Shown here: positions 1 to 7,956 of the stretch, piece after piece
How the letters are laid out: every line of letters starts with the position of its first letter
How positions within the stretch are numbered: the stretch's first letter is position 1
NCBI RefSeq assembly: GCF_900108105.1
Contig: NZ_FNUR01000011.1
Coordinates: 62,001 to 126,000 of the forward strand
Reading direction: 5' to 3'
Length of the DNA: 64,000 bases
DNA from: Butyrivibrio sp. Su6
GTDB lineage: Bacteria > Bacillota > Clostridia > Lachnospirales > Lachnospiraceae
Notes under the pieces: generated by a model
Told to the model about the DNA's origin: nothing
Database searches by the model: none
Seen by the model: only the letters and a program-made list of their open reading frames with translations
Position numbers and translations under genes: made by a program

Positions 1-419
1 TTGAAAATGTTGTACATTATGGCGCCTGCTACAACCCAGCTTATGAAGTAGGGCAAAAACATAAGTGACTGAGTAATCTTTTTAAAGTACTTGGAGAACA
101 ACTCGTTGAGCAAAATTGCGCTACCCATTTCAAATAAGACACCCAAAGTTATAAAGGCTATGTTGTACAGCAGCGTATTTCTTGTAACCATCCCAAGTTT
201 CCCTGAGATCAAAAGAGCTTTGAAGTTATTCAGGCCATTCCAGGGAGAAAAGTAAATTCCTCCTGCATACTGATATTTTTTGAAAGCCAGGATTATTCCT
301 GTCATTGGAACGTAACTGAAAATGATCACATATAAAAGACTCGGTAAAAGCATCAGTAGAAGTAGCCAATGCCTTTTTATTACCTTCATAAACGGAGTCT
401 TAGTCTTACTTTTTTCCAT
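1..419 (-). CDS. Carbohydrate ABC transporter permease, LplB type (3' part cut by window edge)
   Basis: Reading from an ATG at 419, the reverse strand stays open to base 1, giving the first 139 residues of a binding-protein-dependent sugar permease. The protein starts with a basic stretch (MEKSKTKTPF), then a hydrophobic segment around residues 18-40 and the MTGIILAFKKYQ region usual after the first membrane helix of LplB-like permeases. More helices follow, ending near SWVVAGAIMYNIF. A second in-frame ATG lies at 431. I prefer 419 because GGAG precedes it by about 5 nt, whereas 431 has no ribosome binding site. It is divergent from the LacI gene at 648, which probably controls it. The substrate cannot be read from this fragment. 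Confidence 0.88.
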   Translation of the reverse strand, partial: MEKSKTKTPFMKVIKRHWLLLLMLLPSLLYVIIFSYVPMTGIILAFKKYQYAGGIYFSPWNGLNNFKALLISGKLGMVTRNTLLYNIAFITLGVLFEMGSAILLNELFSKYFKKITQSLMFLPYFISWVVAGAIMYNIF

Positions 420-462
420 ACCCTCTCCCATGTGCAATATTCATAAGTTTTCGAAATTCATG

Positions 463-468
463 ATTATA
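463..468 (-). promoter_or_regulatory. Possible -10 element of the divergent ABC permease
   Basis: On the reverse strand TATAAT is read from 468 to 463, about 45 nt before the permease start. No convincing -35 hexamer is spaced correctly, so this is a weak call that rests on the exact -10 match and the position. Confidence 0.3.
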
Positions 469-549
469 TTTTAGTAATTGTGCCTAAAAGCCTCTAGATG
501 AATAATTTTCAAATAATTCAAAGTTTTTATATCAAATTTACGAATATTT

Positions 550-555
550 TATAAT
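550..555 (+). promoter_or_regulatory. Likely -10 element of the first LacI gene
   Basis: A perfect TATAAT lies here, with a poor -35 region (about 527-532). The predicted transcription start near 562 falls inside the 559-574 palindrome, as expected for an autorepressed LacI gene. Confidence 0.45.
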
Positions 556-558
556 CTG

Positions 559-574
559 TGCGCAATTTTGCGCA
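559..574. promoter_or_regulatory. LacI-type operator candidate, TGCGCAA-TT-TTGCGCA
   Basis: A perfect 16-bp inverted repeat (two 7-bp arms, 2-bp centre) overlaps the predicted start of transcription of the LacI gene at 648 and lies between two divergent genes. Binding by that LacI protein is an inference from position and symmetry. Confidence 0.6.
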
Positions 575-580
575 TCAATC

Positions 581-603
581 GCGCAAATATTAAATTTTTG
601 CGC
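581..603. promoter_or_regulatory. Second LacI-type operator candidate, GCGCAAA-N9-TTTGCGC
   Basis: A second inverted repeat with 7-bp arms. Its right arm forms part of the smaller palindrome TTTGCGCAAA (597-606). The TGCGCA-like boxes at 559, 569, 580 (CGCGCA) and 599 are spaced by about 10, 11 and 19 bp, so they lie on nearly the same helix face. Confidence 0.5.
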
Positions 604-647
604 AAATTCGATTGTATCTTAGAATTTATGAAACTATAATCAAATCT

Positions 648-1661
648 ATGGGAAAAGAAATACGGTTAAACGAACTAGCTAAAAAATTGAATATTTCCAC
701 CACAACTGTTTCAAGGGCCTTATCCGGAAATGGAAGGGTCTCAGAAGAGACAAGAAAAAAGGTCATTGAAGCCGCCAGAGAACTGGACTACAGCTCTCCA
801 TCTCAGAACAGGCAAAAAAATACCACTCCTTCCAATGGAAAAAGTGGTAATGTTGGCGTAGTCTTATCAAGAGATCTTTTGTATGAATCAGAATTTTTTC
901 ACCTGTGTCTTCTTGGAGCCGCAGGGGCTCTGGCAGATCACGGCTATGAAACACTTCTGATCCTGTGTAATACCGATGAGTATGAACCTCTTATCCCCGC
1001 TGTGGAAAAAGGGGCACTTGACGGCGTGATATATACTCGCGCCATTACCGGTGAAAAGAGCCACTCATATCTTAAAAAGAAAAATATACCTGTTGTAGTT
1101 GTAGGTTCCGGAATTAAAAACGCTGTAATGGTTGAGCCTAACACAGCCCTTGCCTGCAGAGAATTAACCTCAAACCTCATGAACAATGGCTGCAAGCGCA
1201 TCGCCTTTATAGGCGGAAATATGAATTACAACGTCAACGTAAAAAGACTTGAAGGCGTTATGATGGGAATCTCTGACTTCTGCGTCGATCCTGACCCCAA
1301 TCTTATTTTCAGAGACGTCTCCAATTACAATTCCTGTAAAATAGCTGTAGAAACAGCTGTTCAGCGCCGTTGCGATGGAATAATCTGCTGCGATGATGTA
1401 ACTGCCGGCTGGTCCTGCGATGCCCTTACAAAAATGGGCTTATCTGTTCCGGGGGATGTACTCCTGGCTGCCTGCTACGACAGCAGTGACCTTGCGCACC
1501 ATTCGCCTTCCATCACCGCCGCTCACTTTGACGCGTGTCAAATGGGAGCCTATGCTGGTGAAGCCATGTATGGCCTTCTTACCGGCACAGAGAAAAGAAC
1601 TCTCATAACAGTTGAGCACACCATCCACCTTAGGGAATCCACAAGAGTCTTTACTGTCTGA
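648..1661 (+). CDS. LacI-family transcriptional regulator
   Basis: This 337-residue protein has the LacI layout. A helix-turn-helix lies at about residues 7-26 (LNELAKKLNISTTTVSRAL), followed by the hinge helix and a periplasmic-binding-protein-like sugar sensor (GVVLSRD about 65 residues in, later AFIGGNMNYN and DGIICCDDVTAGW). The reading frame can be opened from a TTG at 612, but that would place the candidate operators almost at the start codon. The ATG at 648 gives the normal N-terminus for the family. No strong ribosome binding site precedes it. It is divergent from a sugar ABC permease, which is its most likely target along with itself. Its stop overlaps the end of the convergent deaminase-like gene by 11 bp. 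The effector is unknown. Confidence 0.93.
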   Translation: MGKEIRLNELAKKLNISTTTVSRALSGNGRVSEETRKKVIEAARELDYSSPSQNRQKNTTPSNGKSGNVGVVLSRDLLYESEFFHLCLLGAAGALADHGYETLLILCNTDEYEPLIPAVEKGALDGVIYTRAITGEKSHSYLKKKNIPVVVVGSGIKNAVMVEPNTALACRELTSNLMNNGCKRIAFIGGNMNYNVNVKRLEGVMMGISDFCVDPDPNLIFRDVSNYNSCKIAVETAVQRRCDGIICCDDVTAGWSCDALTKMGLSVPGDVLLAACYDSSDLAHHSPSITAAHFDACQMGAYAGEAMYGLLTGTEKRTLITVEHTIHLRESTRVFTV

Positions 1662-4119
1662 TGGAATTCACCAGATCTTTTTGAATATCATTTAAAAGAT
1701 CCACAATGTTTACTTCATCTCCAAAAGTGAACACATATCCATGAAGGGATTTAGCTTTCTGCATCAGGTTTTTGGAGTGCTCCCAAACGAATATTGCAGA
1801 CTTACCCTTGCCATTTTTCGCTTCCTGAATGAGATTTGCAGCAGCACTGTTGCCGTCAAAGGCAATTACTGCAGATGGCCTGCGTTCAAATATCTCGTAG
1901 TTGAAGCTCTTATATATTCCCATTCCCTGAGCTTCCGGCGATACTCTTACCTGTACTCCGGTGGCTTTTATTTTATCTATTTCTTTTTTATCCATCAGTG
2001 AAGGAACAACACTGTATATCCTGAATCCCTTCTTGTTATGATTTATCAGGTACTTTTCATACCCGGCTAGTTTGTGGCCGATAACGAAGCACACTTCCTC
2101 AGGATTTAGGTACTCCATCAGAGAATCAATCTGCTCTGCTGCCTTTTTGCTGACCTTGGTCGCTCTGTTCTCTGTGTTAAAGCTTCCTCCAATAAGCACA
2201 ACCGGGAATCTATCCCATGTAATCTCGCTGATCTGTTCTTTTAATTCCTGATTAGAATCCAGTTTCGGCTCATTTTTGGATTTGCCTTTTGAAATCTTTA
2301 CAGTCTGCATTTTTTCCAAAAGAACTTCTTCCATGTCTCTGTCTTTTATAAGATCAGCAAAGAAGGCTTTCTTTAAAGAATATGCTTCCTGGGCCTCTTT
2401 TATTATCTGCGTCTCAGCATCTTTCATGAGCTGAAGCTCAGCGTCAGACAGTCCCAGCATTTTAGCCAGTGACAACTGCTCGTCAATAGATGACGTTCCG
2501 TACAAAGCCGCTCCATCTGTACCCTGAACGCATCGTATTCCCTGTTTCAGATACTGCTTAAGAGGATGATGTTCCAATGAATTTAAGTTATTAAGGCGCA
2601 CATTGCTTGTGATCTGGAATTCAAGGACAACATTATTTTCCTTAAGTTGCTTTAGTACCTCTTTTCCCTTCTTGGAAGAAGGACTGTAGGTGTAAAGACC
2701 ATGCCCAAGACGCATCCTTGGCATCTTTTGGCCAGGAGCAAGGGAATCTTTTACGCAGGCAATGCTGTGGGCGATATTATCTTTCTGGCTGTCGTTTTCT
2801 CCCGCATGGACTCTTATAACAAAGCTAGGGTCCTTGGCTGCGATCTTTACGATTTCCTGGAATGCAGGTTTTAGCGTGATTATGTCATTTATCTCTTCAC
2901 CGACAAAATCGCATCCTGCAACATATGGATCAAGTGCTGTAGCTTTCAAAACTTCAAGGTTCTGTTCAATGTAGTCTGACGGAGTCACTGCATCTTTTAC
3001 AATGGTCAGAGGAATTCTGCGCATAGCTGCCAGGAACCTGATCATTACGCCGGTTTCACGGTAAATATGAGGCATAACCTCATGAACCTGCCTTAGCATT
3101 TCAAGTGACTCATACTTTTTAACAAGAGTAGTATCACTAATCTCTGCGTAATAAACGCCCTGTGCTTTGTAGTTTCTTGCTATCCACAGGAGTTTATCCT
3201 GGAAGATCGTATTTTTGCAGTAATATATATTTTCCTTATCCGTAAGCATCTGCTTAAGATAAGCCTTTACATCTGCATCCGGGATCAGGTCCACACTGTG
3301 CAGATTTATTTTTTCTTCGCTCTCTTTTCCCTTGCAAAAGACATAACGATAAAGGTAGACTTTCTCAAGGTTTGTAAATACTGCCTGTCCATCCTTGATA
3401 ACAGCAAGGGATCCACGGATCTTGACTATGTTCATCTCTGCATTATCAAGGTTGTTGAGGATAAGATCTGCAAAATTTATAAAGGTGTTGTCATCAATTC
3501 GCCTGTTGAGGTATTTGCCCTGAAGTCCAGAAGACACAAACTGTCTGGCAACCTTTTCTCTCTGAATATTGGCTTTATCCCATTGAGCCTGAGTAAGCTT
3601 AAGATCGAGCTTTTTTACATAATAAAGAGGATATCTTATCTGATGGGCTATTCCCAAAGCAATGAGAACGTCTCCCGGAAGGTTACCGTTCATATGCGTG
3701 TGAAGATCCGCGCGGAACTTAAGATCCTTGCGAACCCTGGTCTTGAATATAGTCTTGTCCAGTTCCAGCTTAAAATCTTTTGTCTGGCTCATAAGAGTCT
3801 TGGCAATTGCAGGTATGGTTGCCTTAACAACGACCTGACCATCCGGATAGATACTTGCTATCTCTGTTCCGCCAAGCATGAAGACATAGCTCTCTGAATT
3901 GCAGGAATCCACAAAGCAAGGGACTTCGCCGCGGATGACAAGCATGTCATTATCCCCCTTGGAAAGAGGAAGTTTGCATATGCTTGCAAGGTTTCGAATA
4001 AGGTTCCCTGTACCATGATTGGGAGTTGTCAGCACGTAATACATCTTCCCAAGGTCTTTGTACAGGTTTACGATTATATCTTTTTCATTATCCAAAAAGA
4101 AACATGTGAAATATGTCAT
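1651..4119 (-). CDS. Adenosine-deaminase-fold protein fused to a C-terminal SLOG-like nucleotide-binding domain
   Basis: 822 residues, in three parts. Residues 1-125 are an N-terminal domain I do not recognise. Residues about 130-600 are a metal-dependent deaminase barrel: HTH metal motif (His140, His142), HAGE (His438, Glu441), LGHG (His473), TSN (about 504-506), HP (518-519) and TDGA (Asp535). These match the zinc and catalytic positions of adenosine/AMP deaminases. About 298 residues separate HxH from HAGE, against roughly 185 in ordinary bacterial Add, so there is an insertion of about 110 residues. Residues about 635-822 look like a SLOG/Rossmann domain (IGGS at 643-646, VIGH about 679, IAFDGNSAAANLI about 752). 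No signal peptide. GAGG precedes the ATG by 8 nt. It follows an ABC importer across a terminator, which sits 22 nt upstream. The function is not known. The insertion recalls RdrB of RADAR defence, but no RdrA ATPase is nearby. Confidence 0.85.
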   Translation of the reverse strand: MTYFTCFFLDNEKDIIVNLYKDLGKMYYVLTTPNHGTGNLIRNLASICKLPLSKGDNDMLVIRGEVPCFVDSCNSESYVFMLGGTEIASIYPDGQVVVKATIPAIAKTLMSQTKDFKLELDKTIFKTRVRKDLKFRADLHTHMNGNLPGDVLIALGIAHQIRYPLYYVKKLDLKLTQAQWDKANIQREKVARQFVSSGLQGKYLNRRIDDNTFINFADLILNNLDNAEMNIVKIRGSLAVIKDGQAVFTNLEKVYLYRYVFCKGKESEEKINLHSVDLIPDADVKAYLKQMLTDKENIYYCKNTIFQDKLLWIARNYKAQGVYYAEISDTTLVKKYESLEMLRQVHEVMPHIYRETGVMIRFLAAMRRIPLTIVKDAVTPSDYIEQNLEVLKATALDPYVAGCDFVGEEINDIITLKPAFQEIVKIAAKDPSFVIRVHAGENDSQKDNIAHSIACVKDSLAPGQKMPRMRLGHGLYTYSPSSKKGKEVLKQLKENNVVLEFQITSNVRLNNLNSLEHHPLKQYLKQGIRCVQGTDGAALYGTSSIDEQLSLAKMLGLSDAELQLMKDAETQIIKEAQEAYSLKKAFFADLIKDRDMEEVLLEKMQTVKISKGKSKNEPKLDSNQELKEQISEITWDRFPVVLIGGSFNTENRATKVSKKAAEQIDSLMEYLNPEEVCFVIGHKLAGYEKYLINHNKKGFRIYSVVPSLMDKKEIDKIKATGVQVRVSPEAQGMGIYKSFNYEIFERRPSAVIAFDGNSAAANLIQEAKNGKGKSAIFVWEHSKNLMQKAKSLHGYVFTFGDEVNIVDLLNDIQKDLVNSIRQ

Positions 4120-4144
4120 ACATTAATCCTCAATAAGCTCAAAA

Positions 4145-4180
4145 AAACACTCTATGCTTATATTTAAGCATAGAGTGTTT
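4145..4180 (-). terminator. Strong, probably bidirectional terminator after the ABC operon
   Basis: A perfect 16-bp stem (4145-4160 with 4165-4180) with a 4-nt loop. On the reverse strand it is followed by seven T residues (4141-4147). It lies 24 nt beyond the stop of the binding-protein gene and only about 22 nt before the deaminase-like start codon, leaving no room for a promoter between them. Confidence 0.85.
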
Positions 4181-4203
4181 CTGTATTTTTTGCAATGTTG
4201 TTA

Positions 4204-5982
4204 TTACTGTGCTGCTTTTCTTGCCTCAAGCATTGGACCATACTTCTCTGTATCAAACGCTGTAAGATCTGCCCATCCAAGGCCTTCGAGCTGTGAAGTC
4301 ATGTCATCCCACTGCTTCTCGAAATCTGCATCATCTGCTGCAAATACCATTCTCCAGGAAGCATCCTTGATGATATCGCCGCACTGCTTACGGATAAGGC
4401 TGATATCTGTTGTATCGATTGCAAGTGCAATGTTGATACTTGGAACTACTGTCATCATGTTGTTCTTTAAGAGATATTCAACGTCATCAGCTGCACCAAA
4501 CTTCTCTGACCACTCTTTTGTAGTCTTTGTCTCGTTCATCTTGATTGTTGATGACCACATATCTGTTCCATAAGGCTCGTTTGTATCTGGATTAACATCG
4601 CAGCTTGCTACGATCCACTGGTTGATCTGGTTGTTACCATCGTTCCAGTTTCCGCCGCCCTGATCTTCAGGAACTGCAACTTCTGCTGAGAATCTGTTAA
4701 GTCCGTCTTCTGTAAGAACATACTTGCCATTTTCTACTGTGTAGATAAGGCCTTCTGTACCGCCATGCTGGATCTGTACACCTTCTGGTGAAGCATACCA
4801 GTCAAGGAACTCCATAAGTCTTGCAAAGTTCTCATCACTAACCTGTGAACCAACACCGATAACTCTTCCGTCACCATAATATGTATCTGATGCCTGGTAG
4901 AGGTTTGTATCTGCTACAGGAATCTCGATATAGTTAACACCTTCTTCACCCTTTGAAGGAGTGTTCCAGAAACCATACTGCCAGCTATACCAGTAGAGGT
5001 ATACTCTCTTGTCCTGCATCTTTGAAACCATCATGTTCCAGTCTTGAGTAGCTGAGTCAGGATCTACAAGGCCCATCTTGTTAGCCTGATAGAAGAATTT
5101 AAGCATCTTATAATATGCACCGGCCTTGTCTGTAAGGGGAACGATTGAATTATCTGTTCCAATAAGAACTGATCCGTTTACTTCCTGTCCATACCACTTT
5201 GTAAGCTGAGCTACACACTCCATATACTGGCTATCCCAGTCTTTCCAAAGACTGATAGCATATGCAGGGTCACCTTTATCGTTCTGTGGATGTGCCTTCT
5301 GGATATCTGCAAGACAGTTAAGAAGGTCATCTGTGTTCTTGAGCTCAGGAGCACCAACTTCATTGTACATATCCCATCCCATACGAGGATATGTGTAAAC
5401 ATGAAGCTGTTTATAAGCTGTAGGTCCGTTTGTATTCATCTCAAGTGGAATAGCGTAGATCTTGCTGCCATCACCAAGCATTGCGTTAAATGCCTTGATC
5501 TGTTCCATATACTTGGAAAGGTTAGGATACTGAGCGATAACATCTGTAAGATCATGAACAAGTCCTGACTCTACGCACTCCTGCATATCAGCGTTATCAA
5601 GAATGATCAAATCTCCAAGAGCACCTGCTGCGCAGCGTGTCTGATAAAGAGCTGCTCCATCGCCTGATACCTGTGGTGCAATAATGTTAAGGTTCATGTT
5701 GAATTTGTCTTTTACAATCTTGCCATACCAGCCTGACTGTACACCCTGGAAGTTAGCTGCAACATCGTAGAAATCTACAGTGTACTCAGAGTCATGTGAA
5801 ACTTCACTTGCTGCGGCAGTATCCCCACCTGCTGTCTCAGTAGTTGTTGCTGTTTCAGTTTTTGTTTCTGTCTGGTTACTGGTTGTTCCTGTGCTTTCTG
5901 CTGCTCCGCTTCCGCATCCTGCCAGCATTGATGCTGCCATAACTGTGGAAAGAGCAAGAGAAGCAAATTTCTTAAACTTCAT
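4204..5982 (-). CDS. Extracellular solute-binding lipoprotein of a carbohydrate ABC importer (LplA/YtcQ-like)
   Basis: 592 residues from the chosen start. The first 23 residues are a lipoprotein signal peptide ending in the lipobox LAGC (Cys23), followed by a Ser/Thr/Glu-rich linker to about residue 60. The rest is a long family-1-type binding protein, as paired with LplB/LplC permeases in polysaccharide-degrading Firmicutes. The frame is open from 6015, but AAAGGAGG lies directly before the ATG at 5988 and 7 nt before the ATG at 5982, so I take 5982. It is the last gene of the importer operon (permease, permease, binding protein). The neighbouring GH120 enzyme and shared operators suggest xylo-oligosaccharides as substrate, which is an inference. 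Confidence 0.93.
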   Translation of the reverse strand: MKFKKFASLALSTVMAASMLAGCGSGAAESTGTTSNQTETKTETATTTETAGGDTAAASEVSHDSEYTVDFYDVAANFQGVQSGWYGKIVKDKFNMNLNIIAPQVSGDGAALYQTRCAAGALGDLIILDNADMQECVESGLVHDLTDVIAQYPNLSKYMEQIKAFNAMLGDGSKIYAIPLEMNTNGPTAYKQLHVYTYPRMGWDMYNEVGAPELKNTDDLLNCLADIQKAHPQNDKGDPAYAISLWKDWDSQYMECVAQLTKWYGQEVNGSVLIGTDNSIVPLTDKAGAYYKMLKFFYQANKMGLVDPDSATQDWNMMVSKMQDKRVYLYWYSWQYGFWNTPSKGEEGVNYIEIPVADTNLYQASDTYYGDGRVIGVGSQVSDENFARLMEFLDWYASPEGVQIQHGGTEGLIYTVENGKYVLTEDGLNRFSAEVAVPEDQGGGNWNDGNNQINQWIVASCDVNPDTNEPYGTDMWSSTIKMNETKTTKEWSEKFGAADDVEYLLKNNMMTVVPSINIALAIDTTDISLIRKQCGDIIKDASWRMVFAADDADFEKQWDDMTSQLEGLGWADLTAFDTEKYGPMLEARKAAQ

Positions 5983-6060
5983 TTTCATTCCTCCTTTTTT
6001 AACCTCTTTTACCATTTATATCAACCCAGATGGGCTGTATTCATTACGTTTTGGGTGGCG

Positions 6061-6987
6061 TTAGCCTTTGACTGCCCCAATCATAATACCTTTTACGAAG
6101 TACTTCTGGAAGATTGGGTATACGAGCATGATTGGGAGCACGACGATCACTGTGATGGTCATTCGTACACTGGTTGTGGTCTGCGTTGTGGCTGCTGCAG
6201 CAGCAAGTGATGATGTGCTTGTGTTACTCTGGGCAAGTGATGCAAGTGAGCTTGCCTGATTCAGGTACTGGTAGAGCACAAACTGCAGTGGATAAAGCTT
6301 TGTATCTGTCATAAGAAGAAGTGTATCCTGGAAAGCATTCCACTGACTTACTGCTGAAAAGATTGCTACAGTTGCCATAATAGGCTTGATTACAGGAATT
6401 ATTATCTTAAAGAACACTGTTAATACTCCTGCGCCATCCATCTCAGCTGCTTCCTGCAGTTCTTTTGGCACTGACTCAACAAAGGTCTTGGTCAGGATCA
6501 GATTGAACGGTGATACGATAGCTGGAAGTATGTATCCCCAGAAGTTATTGGTGAGGTGCATGGTCTTCATTACGAGGAACCATGGAATAATTCCGGCATT
6601 GAAATACATTGTTGCCACAATGAGTCTGTACCAGAACTTCCTTAGCCACATCTTTTCCTGGGTGAACATGAATCCAAGAAATGCTGAAGCAAATACTGTA
6701 AGTGCAGTACCAAGAACCGTTCTCATAAGAGATATCTGAAATGCCCTTAAAAGTCCGTCAATTCTGAAGGCTGACAGATAGTTCTTAAAATGAATTCCCT
6801 GCGGCCAGAAAAGAATATCTCCTTTGGCGCTCAGGTCATTGGCACTTATTGTGTTGATAACTATGTAATAAAACGGATAAAGACACAGGAATGCTGCTAT
6901 AGAGAAAACTATGTAGCACACGATTTCCACGGTTCTGTCTCCGGCGCTTACTTTTATTGTTGAACCTTTTTCTTTTGACTGTCCCAT
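6061..6987 (-). CDS. Carbohydrate ABC transporter permease, LplC/YtcP type
   Basis: 308 residues with about six predicted membrane helices. The first is at about residues 24-46 (YIVFSIAAFLCLYPFYYIVI). The EAA-type loop that contacts the ATPase is seen as ELQEAAEMDGAG in the middle, and the C-terminus is IMIGAVKG, typical of this permease group. GGAGG lies 6 nt before the ATG. It starts 12 nt after the stop of the partner permease and is followed by the binding-protein gene. No ATPase is encoded in the operon. Such importers usually share a single MsmK-like ATPase encoded elsewhere. Confidence 0.94.
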   Translation of the reverse strand: MGQSKEKGSTIKVSAGDRTVEIVCYIVFSIAAFLCLYPFYYIVINTISANDLSAKGDILFWPQGIHFKNYLSAFRIDGLLRAFQISLMRTVLGTALTVFASAFLGFMFTQEKMWLRKFWYRLIVATMYFNAGIIPWFLVMKTMHLTNNFWGYILPAIVSPFNLILTKTFVESVPKELQEAAEMDGAGVLTVFFKIIIPVIKPIMATVAIFSAVSQWNAFQDTLLLMTDTKLYPLQFVLYQYLNQASSLASLAQSNTSTSSLAAAAATTQTTTSVRMTITVIVVLPIMLVYPIFQKYFVKGIMIGAVKG

Positions 6988-6999
6988 CTCAAACCTCCA

Positions 7000-7908
7000 T
7001 CAAAGTATGCTCTCGCCACGGATTTTCTTTGATGCTCCGTTAACAATGACCAAAAGCACTACGCTTACCAAGCTCTTAAGCATGCTGATCGCAACTGAAA
7101 CTGAATAACCGCCGCTGCCCATCGCCATGTTGTAAACATAGAGATCAAGAACCTGGATATATTCTTTGTTGAAAGCGTTTTGGAACACGTAATACTGCTC
7201 CATTCCGTTGTTGAGGAAGTTAGCTACGTTAAGTACCAGAAGAACAAAATATGTAGGCAAAAGACTTGGAATAGTAATGTGCCATATTATCTGCATTCTG
7301 GTTGCTCCATCTACTCTCGCCGCCTGGATCATCTCATCATCAATGCTTGAAATTGCAGCGATATACATGATTGCTGCCCAGCCAAGGTTTTTCCATGTGA
7401 GCCACAACCACTGTGTAAACCAAACATGGCTTGATGACTGTAAAAAGAGAATTGGCTGTTCAATGAGTCCTGATTTTAACAAAAGAGAATTGAGCATTCC
7501 TGTACTGTTGAACAGTGAAAATGCTATGGAATAAACCATTACCCAGCTCACGAAGTTTGGTAGTGTTGTAACTGTCTGTACAAACTTTCTGAATTTCACT
7601 CCTCTGATCTCATTGAGGAAAACCGCAAAGATCATCGGAAGCCAGCTGGTTCCAAGTGTTAAGCCACTCATGGCAAAGGTGTTTTTCAGCACCTGAACAA
7701 TCTGTTGAATTTTAGTCTCACTGCTTACGAGTGATGCAAACCATTTGAATCCTACAAAAGGACAGTTTGCCAAAGTTTTTGGTGGTTTATAATCATAGAA
7801 TGCATACATCCAGCCATATAGCGGATAGTAGCTAAAGAGTAGAACTAAAATAATAAACGGTAGTACTAATAGAAATAGTTTCAGAGAATAGATCTTCTTT
7901 TTTGACAC
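7000..7908 (-). CDS. Carbohydrate ABC transporter permease, LplB type
   Basis: 302 residues from a GTG at 7908, beginning VSKKKIYSLKLF. The frame continues upstream to 7950, but that would put a perfect operator palindrome (7926-7941) inside the coding region. GGGAGG stands 8 nt before the GTG, so the GTG start is the better choice. The protein has about six membrane helices (first at about 10-30), the early YYPLYGWMYAF segment of the family and an EAA-like loop (DDEMIQAARVDGATR). It pairs with the permease at 6061-6987 to form the membrane channel of the importer. Expression is probably controlled by the LacI protein encoded immediately upstream. Confidence 0.92.
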   Translation of the reverse strand: MSKKKIYSLKLFLLVLPFIILVLLFSYYPLYGWMYAFYDYKPPKTLANCPFVGFKWFASLVSSETKIQQIVQVLKNTFAMSGLTLGTSWLPMIFAVFLNEIRGVKFRKFVQTVTTLPNFVSWVMVYSIAFSLFNSTGMLNSLLLKSGLIEQPILFLQSSSHVWFTQWLWLTWKNLGWAAIMYIAAISSIDDEMIQAARVDGATRMQIIWHITIPSLLPTYFVLLVLNVANFLNNGMEQYYVFQNAFNKEYIQVLDLYVYNMAMGSGGYSVSVAISMLKSLVSVVLLVIVNGASKKIRGESIL

Positions 7909-7925
7909 CCCTAATACCTCCCGAT

Positions 7926-7941
7926 GGTTTAACGTTAAACC
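7926..7941. promoter_or_regulatory. LacI-type operator in front of the ABC importer operon
   Basis: A perfect 16-bp palindrome, GGTTTAACGTTAAACC, with the central CG usual for LacI-family sites. It lies between the LacI stop (7957) and the permease ribosome binding site. It matches the operators at 9032-9045 and 9189-9202. I find no clear promoter directly upstream, so it could also act as a roadblock to read-through from lacI. Confidence 0.75.
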
Positions 7942-7956
7942 TTTTGGCAAAAAAAA

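Noticed and set aside
612..647. Extending the first LacI protein to a TTG start at 612.
   Set aside because: It adds 12 atypical residues before the standard N-terminus and would place the start within 10 nt of the operator palindromes; no ribosome binding site.
3298..3897. A 199-codon open frame antisense to the deaminase fusion.
   Set aside because: It lacks a ribosome binding site and any recognisable domain, and its composition is that of a reversed coding frame.
1651..4119. Calling the deaminase fusion a RADAR RdrB protein.
   Set aside because: The enlarged barrel is similar in outline, but no RdrA ATPase or other RADAR partner lies nearby and the SLOG-like tail is not a known RdrB feature.
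7165..7185. A cre-like sequence (TGAAAGCGTTTTGG) within the permease gene.
   Set aside because: The last positions do not match the CcpA consensus and it lies inside a coding region without a promoter.
7909..7950. Extending the LplB-type permease to 7950.
   Set aside because: The extra codons lie over a perfect operator and the ribosome binding site; the GTG at 7908 is well spaced from GGGAGG.
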